Shown: positions 7,985-13,780 of the stretch, in pieces
Layout: each line of letters begins with the position of its first letter
How positions within the stretch are numbered: position 1 is the first letter of the stretch
Source of the DNA: Nitrososphaerota archaeon
Lineage (GTDB): Archaea; Thermoproteota; Nitrososphaeria; Nitrososphaerales; Nitrosopumilaceae
NCBI GenBank assembly: GCA_016871975.1
Contig: VHBM01000020.1
Span: forward strand, 1 to 20,016
Direction: 5' to 3'
Length of the DNA stretch: 20,016 nucleotides
The notes under the pieces: model-generated
Seen by the model: the letters and a program-made list of their open reading frames with translations, nothing else
Database searches by the model: none
What the model was told of the DNA's origin: nothing
Program-made: the position numbers and the translations under genes

Positions 7985-9387
7985 CAAAGATTGGTCTTGA
8001 GATTCACTGTCAGCTAACAAAGCTTGAGAGCAAGCTGTTTTGTTCTTGCAAGGCAGATTATCGAGGATTTGAGCCGAACACAAACATCTGCCCTGTCTGT
8101 GTTGGTCTCCCAGGCTCACTTCCAAGGCTAAACAAAAAGGCGATTGAAAAGGCCACAGTTATTGCAATGGCGCTAAACTGCCAAACGCCACCAAAAATTG
8201 CGTTTTTTAGAAAAAACTACTTTTATCCAGATTTGCCAAAAAACTTTCAGATTACCCAGCTAAACATCTATGGTCCAACAAGTATTGGTCAAGAAGGAAA
8301 AATCAGTGTGGAAGGAAAGGAAATTCGAATACGACGAATTCAGTTAGAAGAGGATCCTGGCAGATTAATTTATGAAGGAAGTTCAGAGCGTACACAAATC
8401 ACACTTGTTGACTATAACCGAGCAGGAACACCGCTTGTTGAAATTGTAACAGAACCTGATTTTGAAAATCCAAAACAGGTTAGGTTATTTTTGAATATTT
8501 TATCTGATTTGCTTGAGAATTTAGGAGTGTCAGATCCATCGCTTGAAGGTGCGATGAGGGCAGATGCAAATGTCTCAATTGAAGGCGGTTCTAAAGTTGA
8601 AATCAAAAACATCAATTCTTTTTATGATTTAGAAAAGGCATTACAGTTTGAGTTAACAAGACAGCAAAGCCTCGCCGAACGCAAAATTGAGATAATTCAA
8701 GAAACACGCCACTGGGACGACAGAAGAAAAATTACAATATCTGCAAGAAGTAAAGAGGGAGAAGAAGATTATCGATATTTTCTTGAAGGCGACATACCAT
8801 GGGTGATGATTGCACCACAAGTTGTTTCAAGATTAAAAAAAGACATGCCAGAGAGCATAAGCTCAAAACGAGAACGTTACATCAAAAATTTTGATATTCC
8901 GACACAGGTTGCAGATGTCTTATCATCTGACAAGTTCTATTCAGATTTATTTGAACAAGCACATAGTGAAAAAAATGCAAAAGAAGTCGCCAATTTGATT
9001 ACGACTGATCTAATGGGTTTTGTTGATACAAAAGAAAAAAGAAAAGAATCAAAGCTTAATGCAAAACATCTTTCAGATTTGGCAAATTCAATAATTGAAA
9101 ACAAAATAACACGAAATTCCTCAAAAACTGTGCTTCAAACCATAGTTAAAACGGGTAAATCAGTGCCACAGATAATTTCTGAGCTTGATTTGGGCCATGT
9201 TTCAGACGAAAAAGAGATAACTATGGTAATAGACGAGGTGATAAAAGAAGAAAGCAAAGCTGTAGATGAAGCAAAACAAAAACCAGAAACAATCAACTAT
9301 CTGGTTGGAAAAGTAATGAAAAAAACAAAAGGAAAGGCAGATGCCACGCTTACTCTTGAATTGTTAAAAAAGAGATTAAATTGTTGA
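7981..9387 (+). CDS. gatB: Asp-tRNA(Asn)/Glu-tRNA(Gln) amidotransferase subunit B
   Basis: This 468-aa subunit activates the Asp or Glu on the tRNA with ATP and adds ammonia delivered from GatA. It opens IGLEIHCQL, the GatB signature, followed by a four-Cys zinc site (C21, C23, C37, C40; CSC...CPVC). FQITQLNIYG, QLEEDPGRLIYE and DYNRAGTPLVEIVTEPD match the kinase/transamidase core, and MRADANVSIEGGSKVEIKNINS follows the family too. Residues after about 320 form the helical and YqeY-like tail that contacts the tRNA elbow. It overlaps gatA by 4 bp and abuts the next, convergent gene with no spacer. Confidence 0.96.
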   Translation: MTKIGLEIHCQLTKLESKLFCSCKADYRGFEPNTNICPVCVGLPGSLPRLNKKAIEKATVIAMALNCQTPPKIAFFRKNYFYPDLPKNFQITQLNIYGPTSIGQEGKISVEGKEIRIRRIQLEEDPGRLIYEGSSERTQITLVDYNRAGTPLVEIVTEPDFENPKQVRLFLNILSDLLENLGVSDPSLEGAMRADANVSIEGGSKVEIKNINSFYDLEKALQFELTRQQSLAERKIEIIQETRHWDDRRKITISARSKEGEEDYRYFLEGDIPWVMIAPQVVSRLKKDMPESISSKRERYIKNFDIPTQVADVLSSDKFYSDLFEQAHSEKNAKEVANLITTDLMGFVDTKEKRKESKLNAKHLSDLANSIIENKITRNSSKTVLQTIVKTGKSVPQIISELDLGHVSDEKEITMVIDEVIKEESKAVDEAKQKPETINYLVGKVMKKTKGKADATLTLELLKKRLNC

Positions 9388-10614
9388 TTATTTTGCTAGT
9401 TTTTTGATTTCATGTGTTACCATTGGCAAAAATGCACCAACATCTGAGACTATTCCTAGTGCCTGCCAAGTACCTCTATCCATGAGCTTTGTTACTGTAG
9501 GCTGGTTGATATCAACAACTATGACCTTCACATCTGCAGGTAGCATGTTTCCAGTAGCAATTGAGTGAAGCATCGTAGATACCATGATGACCATACTTGC
9601 ACCTTTTAGGATCTCTTTGTATTTTTGCTGTGCAATAGAAACATCGGTAATGACATCCGGCAATGGCCCATCATCACGCAAAGAGCCAGCTAAAACAAAT
9701 GGAACTTTGTTTTTTACACATTCATACATGATTCCTTTGGTTAGTTTTCCACTTTTTACCATGTTTTCAATAGAGCCTGCCTTGAAAACAGAGTTTATTG
9801 CTTGCATGTGATTTCGATGTCCACGTATAGCTAGTGTGCCATCATGTACGTTCATTCCAAGTGATGTTCCAAGTGTAGAGTATTCTATATCATGAACAGC
9901 AAGTGCATTTCCTGCAAGCAGAGCGTTTATGTAACCTAGTTTGATAAGCTGAGATACAGCGTCTGCTGCGCCAGTATGTACAATAGCAGGACCGCCGACC
10001 AGAATGATTTTTCCTCCATGTTTTCTTGTCTTGTAAATGTCTTCGGCTACTTTTCTTGCAATGTGTTGTGTAGGACGCTCACTTGAGCTGCTACTGCCCA
10101 TGAATTGAAATACGTTCATTCCCTCTCGTGGTCTTGCAGGTGGCAAGATACGAATTCCTTCTTCTCCTACTACAATTTTGTCTCCTTTTCTAACGCTTCG
10201 TATTGGCACGCATTCGGCTCGAGTGGATCTTACTATAATGCATTTGTCCATCATCATATTGTCAACATCAATCCAACGTCCTTTGTAGAAAATTTGCGTC
10301 TGATTATTTGTTGTGCTGTAAAAGTCTTCTGGCATAACCATATCTTTTGGAGCAGCTATCAATCTGACCTCTTTTTGTATCTTGGCAGTGGCTCCCTCTC
10401 TGTAAACTAGCTCAAGTATGTCTTCTAGATGTTTTTTTGATTTGCCTTGTATGCGAAGCTTTGCATAACTTGCATCTTTTTTTCTCCTGCCGATTCTGAT
10501 TTTTAGTACCTCAAACTCTCCACCAAGGTCCATTATGCCATCAAAAATCTTTGTAAGTATCAGAGAGTCAATTAGGTGCCCTCGTACCTCTACTTCTTGA
10601 ACAAATTTACTCAT
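9388..10614 (-). CDS. TIGR00300 / LOR-SDH family protein, ornithine cyclodeaminase-like (AgrE C-terminal type)
   Basis: This 408-aa soluble protein belongs to the archaeal/cyanobacterial family first labelled lysine-oxoglutarate reductase/saccharopine dehydrogenase region. Its members include the C-terminal half of AgrE/ArgZ and a methanogen ornithine cyclodeaminase. Residues 1-90 form the LOR-type N-terminal domain (EVEVRGHLIDSLILTKIFD). A Rossmann-like region carries ILVGGPAIVHTGAADA at 204-219, GNALAVHDIEYSTLGTSLG at 235-253 and DVGAFLPMVTHEI at the end. If the activity holds, it converts ornithine to proline and ammonia using bound NAD. The call rests on family recognition, and the substrate is not shown by the sequence. 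It starts at ATG and abuts gatB tail to tail with no spacer. Confidence 0.82.
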   Translation of the reverse strand: MSKFVQEVEVRGHLIDSLILTKIFDGIMDLGGEFEVLKIRIGRRKKDASYAKLRIQGKSKKHLEDILELVYREGATAKIQKEVRLIAAPKDMVMPEDFYSTTNNQTQIFYKGRWIDVDNMMMDKCIIVRSTRAECVPIRSVRKGDKIVVGEEGIRILPPARPREGMNVFQFMGSSSSSERPTQHIARKVAEDIYKTRKHGGKIILVGGPAIVHTGAADAVSQLIKLGYINALLAGNALAVHDIEYSTLGTSLGMNVHDGTLAIRGHRNHMQAINSVFKAGSIENMVKSGKLTKGIMYECVKNKVPFVLAGSLRDDGPLPDVITDVSIAQQKYKEILKGASMVIMVSTMLHSIATGNMLPADVKVIVVDINQPTVTKLMDRGTWQALGIVSDVGAFLPMVTHEIKKLAK

Positions 10615-10694
10615 ATGCTAGGTATAGTATACTGTGTTAACTTAAAAATTGCGAATTGGTTTGAGCGTGTTTTTGTTAAAATAGATTATAAAAT

Positions 10695-10853
10695 TTAGCG
10701 CCCTTGCGTATCAATTTGATTCATCTCAATCCATTCAGGTTTTAGCGAACACTCTTGACAGATATGATAAATGTGTACATCATTTTGAAATCGTCTTACT
10801 ATGATCTTTGGATTATCATCTAGACATTGCCGATGTATTTCCTCAGAACTCAC
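10695..10853 (-). CDS. Putative 52-aa Cys/His protein
   Basis: This short open frame has 52 residues, a GTG start at 10853 and a TAA stop. Features include EEIHRQC near the start and HIYHICQECSLKPEW at about 28-42, so an H-x2-C pair is followed by a C-x2-C pair with further His, suggesting a single bound metal. The charged, low-Ile/Phe composition is unlike random AT-rich DNA. The next upstream in-frame codon changes reach a stop within six codons, so GTG is the only start. It sits 42 bp after the 115-aa gene on the same strand. I do not recognise a family, and it could be a non-gene. Confidence 0.5.
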   Translation of the reverse strand: MSSEEIHRQCLDDNPKIIVRRFQNDVHIYHICQECSLKPEWIEMNQIDTQGR

Positions 10854-10895
10854 TAGATGTGTTTTGTGTTATAGTATTTAGGAATTATACAAAAC

Positions 10896-11243
10896 TTACA
10901 CAGGAAGAGATACTTTACCTTTGTATTGAAGAATATTTTCTGCTTCTAACATTTTTACAGTTTGATCTTTTTGTTCCTTGTTTAGTCCTTGAATAAGTGC
11001 TTTTGATATTCCGTTTTTATCACACAAAACAAGAAGATACCCACTAGTATCTGTTAACACAAATCCTGATGATTCGTCAACAACTGCATAGAGATTCTCT
11101 TCTCCAACAGGTTCCCAGACATTTGTCTTGTTATCACGTAGTGCCAATGCAGGCATAGCCTTTCCATTTACAAATCTATTTAGCAAATCTCTTGCCGCTT
11201 GAACCCTTTTTTGACCTATTTTCAAGGCAACAAAGTATTGCAT
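10896..11243 (-). CDS. Conserved-looking hypothetical protein, 115 aa
   Basis: This soluble protein starts MQYFVALKIGQKRVQAARDL at an ATG. The middle is beta-strand rich (NLYAVVDESSGFVLTDTSG, YLLVLCDKNG), and the end is helical (ALIQGLNKEQKDQTVKMLEA). It has one Cys, no membrane segment and no motif I can name. The AT-rich 45-bp gap ahead of it could hold a promoter. Length and codon use suggest a genuine gene, probably restricted to thaumarchaea; that restriction is inference. Confidence 0.6.
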   Translation of the reverse strand: MQYFVALKIGQKRVQAARDLLNRFVNGKAMPALALRDNKTNVWEPVGEENLYAVVDESSGFVLTDTSGYLLVLCDKNGISKALIQGLNKEQKDQTVKMLEAENILQYKGKVSLPV

Positions 11244-11288
11244 GCTGATAAATTAAAAAATTAATTATTAAAATGTATGACAGTGTGA

Positions 11289-11516
11289 TTAAACTTCGAG
11301 TTTTTTTAAGAGTGTAGTAACGATTTTAGAGTTTTCGGTTCGCTTTTGCATGATTTCTTCTAGATGTTTTTTGTTGATTGGTCTTTTATTCTCAATTATT
11401 TGAAAATATTCTTCATCCAAGTCATTATTTGCTTGTAGTCTTTTTATGATTTCAAATAATATTCCAATGACTTGGTTTTGTGCTGCGATTAGATCATCCT
11501 TGTTTGTTTCAGACAT
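11289..11516 (-). CDS. Small helical hypothetical protein, last gene of the HD operon
   Basis: This 75-aa, mostly alpha-helical protein has AAQNQVIGILFEIIKRLQA near the N-terminus and EEIMQKRTENSKIVTTLLKK at the C-terminus. It contains no Cys and no catalytic motif. Its ATG overlaps the end of the HD-domain gene by 8 bp, so it is very likely translated from the same mRNA. It could be a partner of the HD protein or only a co-transcribed neighbour. Confidence 0.58.
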   Translation of the reverse strand: MSETNKDDLIAAQNQVIGILFEIIKRLQANNDLDEEYFQIIENKRPINKKHLEEIMQKRTENSKIVTTLLKKLEV

Positions 11517-12063
11517 TTGTGTTTGTTAGAAGATCATTTCTTATAATTTTGTTTAAAATTTTACGCAAGTATTCATTTTTAATTTCCTTGTCCGCAGTTT
11601 TTAAAAACTCCACAATCTTGGATTTATCATATCCTTCTTCAAAATATTTTCTTGCCTGAAATGCCATCTCAAGTTTGTCTATCTCATGTACAAGCTTTGC
11701 CTCTTTAGTTTTTGCAGATTGATATTCATTCCATATTTTTTCGTATTTTTTAGCTAGAGTTGCTGGAAGATCAGATAAAATTTCTTTCATTGCGTTATTT
11801 TCAAGATTCATTTTTTGTTTTAATGATATTTCATCAGGTGTGTAGTCTCCGACAAGTGATTCTGCAAGATCATGAATCAATGACATTGTTGCTACTTTTT
11901 GCACATCTAGTGTTTGTAGCTCGGCAAGGACAAGTGACATCACAGTCATAGAGTAAGAGTGGTCTGCAACTGATTCTGGTTCTTTAATGCCTACTTTTGT
12001 AGTCCAACCTTTTCTATGAATGCTCTTTAAACCAATAGCCTGTTCAAAAAAGTCTTCTAGCAT
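11509..12063 (-). CDS. HD-domain phosphohydrolase, YfbR/HDDC2-like 5'-deoxynucleotidase
   Basis: This 184-aa metal-dependent phosphohydrolase has an HD core with H35 (SVADHSYSM), H64-D65 (SLIHDLAE) and D129 (HEIDKLEM). E68 and the D73-containing VGDYTPDE loop match the HDDC2/YfbR group, which removes phosphate from dNMPs. Length fits single-domain members. It starts 2 nt after the stop of the 40-aa zinc-finger frame and overlaps the 75-aa gene by 8 bp, so the three probably form an operon. A dNMP substrate follows family knowledge; another nucleotide is possible. Confidence 0.86.
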   Translation of the reverse strand: MLEDFFEQAIGLKSIHRKGWTTKVGIKEPESVADHSYSMTVMSLVLAELQTLDVQKVATMSLIHDLAESLVGDYTPDEISLKQKMNLENNAMKEILSDLPATLAKKYEKIWNEYQSAKTKEAKLVHEIDKLEMAFQARKYFEEGYDKSKIVEFLKTADKEIKNEYLRKILNKIIRNDLLTNTNV

Positions 12064-12065
12064 TA

Positions 12066-12188
12066 CTAGAATTTTCTAGTATCTCCCTCTAATAATCCTG
12101 AGCCATGATGGATTCTGTCTATGTGTTTTGAGAGATCTTCCTTGCTGCCAAATTTAGAATCGCAGTAAGGGCACGTTGATTCTGTCAT
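12066..12188 (-). CDS. 40-aa single C2H2 zinc-finger protein
   Basis: A short frame with ATG start and TAG stop encodes one classical C2H2 finger: C6-x2-C9-x3-F13-x5-L19-x2-H22-x4-H27, in CPYCDSKFGSKEDLSKHIDR. All ligand and core positions of the eukaryotic-style consensus are filled, which is very unlikely by chance in 40 codons. The tail is GSGLLEGDTRKF. A TATA-like TATTAAAGC lies 26 nt ahead, consistent with a leaderless transcript, and the HD gene starts 2 nt after the stop. A nucleic-acid or protein-binding role is inferred from the fold. Confidence 0.78.
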   Translation of the reverse strand: MTESTCPYCDSKFGSKEDLSKHIDRIHHGSGLLEGDTRKF

Positions 12189-12210
12189 GTGGCTAGTAAA
12201 TATCATAGAG

Positions 12211-12219
12211 TATTAAAGC
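12211..12219 (-). promoter_or_regulatory. Putative TATA box for the zinc-finger/HD operon
   Basis: Read on the minus strand this is GCTTTAATA, centred about 26 nt before the ATG at 12188. That spacing fits a leaderless archaeal mRNA and backs the 40-aa frame as the first gene of the operon. Confidence 0.45.
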
Positions 12220-12227
12220 GTTCGAAC
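12220..12227. promoter_or_regulatory. GTTCGAAC palindrome between divergent promoters
   Basis: A perfect 8-bp palindrome lies between the two divergent TATA-like boxes that serve the zinc-finger/HD operon (-) and the cobalamin adenosyltransferase gene (+). Its position is suitable for a shared operator, but eight bases can occur by chance. Confidence 0.25.
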
Positions 12228-12230
12228 AAG

Positions 12231-12241
12231 ATTAAAAAATA
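12231..12241 (+). promoter_or_regulatory. Putative TATA box for the cobalamin adenosyltransferase gene
   Basis: ATTAAAAAATA is centred about 25 nt before the ATG at 12261, consistent with a leaderless transcript. Confidence 0.42.
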
Positions 12242-12260
12242 GAAAAAGCCAGATTGAATA

Positions 12261-12797
12261 ATGAAGATTTATACAAAAACAGGCGATGATGGAACGACTG
12301 GCTTGCAGGGAGGAAGTAGAATTTCAAAATCAAATCCACGTATTGTTGCATATGGTGCAGTTGATGAAATCAACTCTTCATTAGGCATTATTCTTTCTAA
12401 TACATCAGATAATGACATCAAAGAGTTGTTAACAAAAATACAAAACGACCTGTTTGTTGCAGGTTCAGATCTATCAAATCCAGATATGACAGTCACGAAA
12501 AATCGAATTACATCTAAAATGGTAGAATATCTAGAAGAAAAAATTGATCAGCTTGAAAAAGAACTAACTCCTATTACGAAATTTATTCTTCCAGGAGGTC
12601 ATGAGATTGCTTCACAAGTTCATTTTGCAAGAACGGTTACACGAAGAGCAGAAACCGCAGTCATTACACTATCAGAGAAAGAAAATGTAAATGTTGAATG
12701 TAAAAAGTATCTAAATAGATTATCGGATTTACTATTTGTTTTAGCTAGAATGATTAACAAAAGAAACGGAATAACAGATGTTTTTTGGAAACAATAA
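12261..12797 (+). CDS. Cob(I)alamin adenosyltransferase, PduO/MMAB type
   Basis: This 178-aa enzyme transfers the adenosyl group of ATP to cob(I)alamin to make coenzyme B12, used for example by methylmalonyl-CoA mutase. Residues 2-14 (KIYTKTGDDGTTG) are the PduO ATP-binding signature, followed by AVDEINSSLG at 33-42. The helical-bundle active-site segment ARTVTRRAE at about 123-131 and LNRLSDLLFVLARM near the C-terminus are also diagnostic. Length fits the stand-alone family. It has its own TATA box and is divergent from the zinc-finger/HD operon; the tRNA-Phe gene follows. No other cobalamin gene is in the window. Confidence 0.94.
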   Translation: MKIYTKTGDDGTTGLQGGSRISKSNPRIVAYGAVDEINSSLGIILSNTSDNDIKELLTKIQNDLFVAGSDLSNPDMTVTKNRITSKMVEYLEEKIDQLEKELTPITKFILPGGHEIASQVHFARTVTRRAETAVITLSEKENVNVECKKYLNRLSDLLFVLARMINKRNGITDVFWKQ

Positions 12798-12804
12798 AAG
12801 ACAC

Positions 12805-12812
12805 ACTTTAAT
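12805..12812 (+). promoter_or_regulatory. Putative TATA box for tRNA-Phe
   Basis: ACTTTAAT begins about 34 nt before the tRNA 5' end. A second candidate, CTATAAGA at 12820-12827, is too close unless the transcript starts inside the mature tRNA. Chosen on spacing. Confidence 0.35.
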
Positions 12813-12838
12813 TGCTCAGCTATAAGACAATTCGATGT

Positions 12839-12912
12839 GCCAGGGTAGCTCAGCCCGGGAGAGCACTCGGCTGAAGACCGAGCTGTCGTGCGTTCAAATC
12901 CCACCCCTGGCA
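12839..12912 (+). tRNA. tRNA-Phe (anticodon GAA)
   Basis: A full cloverleaf folds by eye. The acceptor GCCAGGG pairs with CCCTGGC at 12905-12911, with discriminator A12912. The D arm is GCTC/GAGC with GGG in the loop. The anticodon stem CTCGG/CCGAG encloses loop CTGAAGA, anticodon GAA at 12873-12875. The variable loop is CTGTC and the T loop is TTCAAAT. The T stem GTGCG/CCCAC has one C-C mismatch at the fourth pair. CCA at 12913-12915 directly follows, so the 3' end is encoded. There is no intron. Confidence 0.96.
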
Positions 12913-12922
12913 CCATACTTAA

Positions 12923-12932
12923 ATTTAAATAC
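12923..12932 (+). promoter_or_regulatory. Putative TATA box for the Lys-rich 84-aa gene
   Basis: ATTTAAATAC lies in an AT-rich run just after the tRNA and about 34 nt before the ATG at 12962. An AAGGT sequence at about 12949-12953 could serve as a ribosome-binding site on the short leader. Confidence 0.4.
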
Positions 12933-12961
12933 ATGAGCAACTTCTCTTCAAGGTCAGTCAT

Positions 12962-13216
12962 ATGGCTAGGAAAAAATTAGCAGAAACAAAAACAAAATCA
13001 AAAAAACAAACATCTGAAAAAAAATCAGCTAAAACAAAAGAAAAGCCAGCAAAACAAGCAAAATCAAAGGCAAAAAAGACAAAACGTGATGAATTTGCAG
13101 GCGATGACGCAGGCATAGTTGTTATTGATGATGATTTGACAGTTGACAAAGAAGCAGAAAATGAAGAAAGACGCGCATATCTAGAAGAAGCAAGGTCTCA
13201 AGAAGCATTTGATTAA
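12962..13216 (+). CDS. Lys-rich small hypothetical protein, 84 aa
   Basis: The protein has two halves. Residues 1-42 are almost entirely Lys, Ala, Thr, Ser, Gln and Glu (start MARKKLAETKTKSKK) and look disordered and basic, as in histone tails. Residues 43-84 are acidic, with DDAGIVVIDDDLTVDKEA then a Glu/Arg-rich helix. No fold is recognised. Nucleic-acid binding by the basic half is plausible inference only. It has its own promoter candidate after tRNA-Phe, and a dyad follows its stop. Confidence 0.65.
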   Translation: MARKKLAETKTKSKKQTSEKKSAKTKEKPAKQAKSKAKKTKRDEFAGDDAGIVVIDDDLTVDKEAENEERRAYLEEARSQEAFD

Positions 13217-13232
13217 ATTTTGAATCAAAATT
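13216..13232. repeat. 17-bp AT-rich palindrome at the end of the Lys-rich gene
   Basis: AATTTTGA-A-TCAAAATT is a perfect dyad overlapping the stop codon. Its one-base centre makes a stable hairpin poor, and no T tract follows, so a terminator role is weak. It could also bind a dimeric protein near the start of the next transcript, or be chance in AT-rich DNA. Confidence 0.3.
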
Positions 13233-13292
13233 ATCCAGTTTTAAAGTTCTATACGCTAAATCTTTATCCGCTGTAACTTGCTATAATTAGTA

Positions 13293-13532
13293 TTGCGGGC
13301 ATTATGCTTAATTGCTGTAAAACCAGGTACTGTAGACAGGGTTTTACAGGCAGTAAGAAAGAAACGTAAAGTTGTACGCGAGGTTATGGTTGTAACTGGC
13401 AGAGCAGACATCAGCGTAGTGCTTCAAGGAACAATTGAAGAAATAAACAACATGGTAATTGAATTTAAGAAAATAAAAGAGATAGTAAATACAGAGACTC
13501 TTATTGAAGTGGAGGTAAACTTGGGATGGTAA
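13293..13532 (+). CDS. Stand-alone Lrp/AsnC ligand-binding (RAM) domain protein, first of a pair
   Basis: At 79 aa this is only the effector-binding half of an Lrp/AsnC regulator, with no helix-turn-helix. The order is beta-alpha-beta-beta-alpha-beta: LCLIAVKPGTVDRVLQAVRK, then REVMVVTGRADISVVLQGT with the conserved Gly-x-x-Asp turn, then INNMVIEFKKIKEIVNTETL and a final strand. The family binds amino acids at dimer or octamer interfaces. The start is TTG at 13293, with CTTTATCC about 27 nt ahead. It overlaps the second RAM gene by 7 bp. Stand-alone RAM proteins can act as small-ligand sensors or partners of full-length Lrp proteins. Confidence 0.84.
   Translation: MRALCLIAVKPGTVDRVLQAVRKKRKVVREVMVVTGRADISVVLQGTIEEINNMVIEFKKIKEIVNTETLIEVEVNLGW
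13511..13516 (+). promoter_or_regulatory. Shine-Dalgarno site for the second RAM gene
   Basis: GGAGGT lies inside the end of the first RAM gene, 9 nt before the ATG at 13526. It is the strongest ribosome-binding site in the window and confirms that the second protein is translated separately. Confidence 0.62.
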
Positions 13533-13744
13533 AGGCAGTAGTTTTAGTAAAATCACCAAAAAAGCTAATTGCGGCAAGACTAAGAAAGATAAGCGCGATT
13601 TATGACTCGTTTCCAGTAAGCGGACAGTTTGATGCTGTTGCTTTGATTAAGGTAAAAGATCTTTCTGAAATAAAGGATGTAACAACTGAGATTCAGCTGA
13701 TTAAAGGTGTGGAACGAACTGAAACTATGGTTGAGGTTCAGTAA
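13526..13744 (+). CDS. Stand-alone Lrp/AsnC ligand-binding (RAM) domain protein, second of a pair
   Basis: This 72-aa protein has the same fold as its neighbour: KAVVLVKSPKKLIAARLRK, then YDSFPVSGQFDAVALIKVKD with the Gly-x-x-Asp turn, then LSEIKDVTTEIQLIKGVERT and the closing strand. There is no DNA-binding domain. It is clearly diverged from the first copy, so the pair is an old duplication or two recruited paralogues. Translational coupling (7-bp overlap, strong ribosome-binding site) would give similar amounts of both, which fits a hetero-oligomer. That pairing is inference. Confidence 0.82.
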   Translation: MVKAVVLVKSPKKLIAARLRKISAIYDSFPVSGQFDAVALIKVKDLSEIKDVTTEIQLIKGVERTETMVEVQ

Positions 13745-13780
13745 CAAAAAGGATTTAATGAGTAAGAAGTTAGGTTTGGT

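Noticed and set aside
10105..10410. Plus-strand frame inside the ornithine-cyclodeaminase-like gene
   Set aside because: It is a Ser/Tyr/His-rich shadow of the minus-strand gene with no own promoter or motif.
10624..10634. GTATAGTATAC as an operator ahead of the ornithine-cyclodeaminase-like gene
   Set aside because: It is only an imperfect dyad, lies too close to the start for a TATA box, and such AT strings are frequent here.
12620..12961. Minus-strand frame of 113 codons spanning the tRNA gene
   Set aside because: It is antisense to the adenosyltransferase gene and runs through a well-folded tRNA-Phe, so it is a shadow frame.
13216..13232. Rho-independent-type terminator
   Set aside because: The dyad has a one-base centre, is purely AT-rich and has no following T tract, so it was kept only as a repeat.
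13751..13762. TATA box for the VOC gene (GGATTTAATGAG)
   Set aside because: Spacing to the ATG at 13781 is about right, but the sequence is weak and the gene may be co-transcribed with the RAM pair 36 bp upstream.
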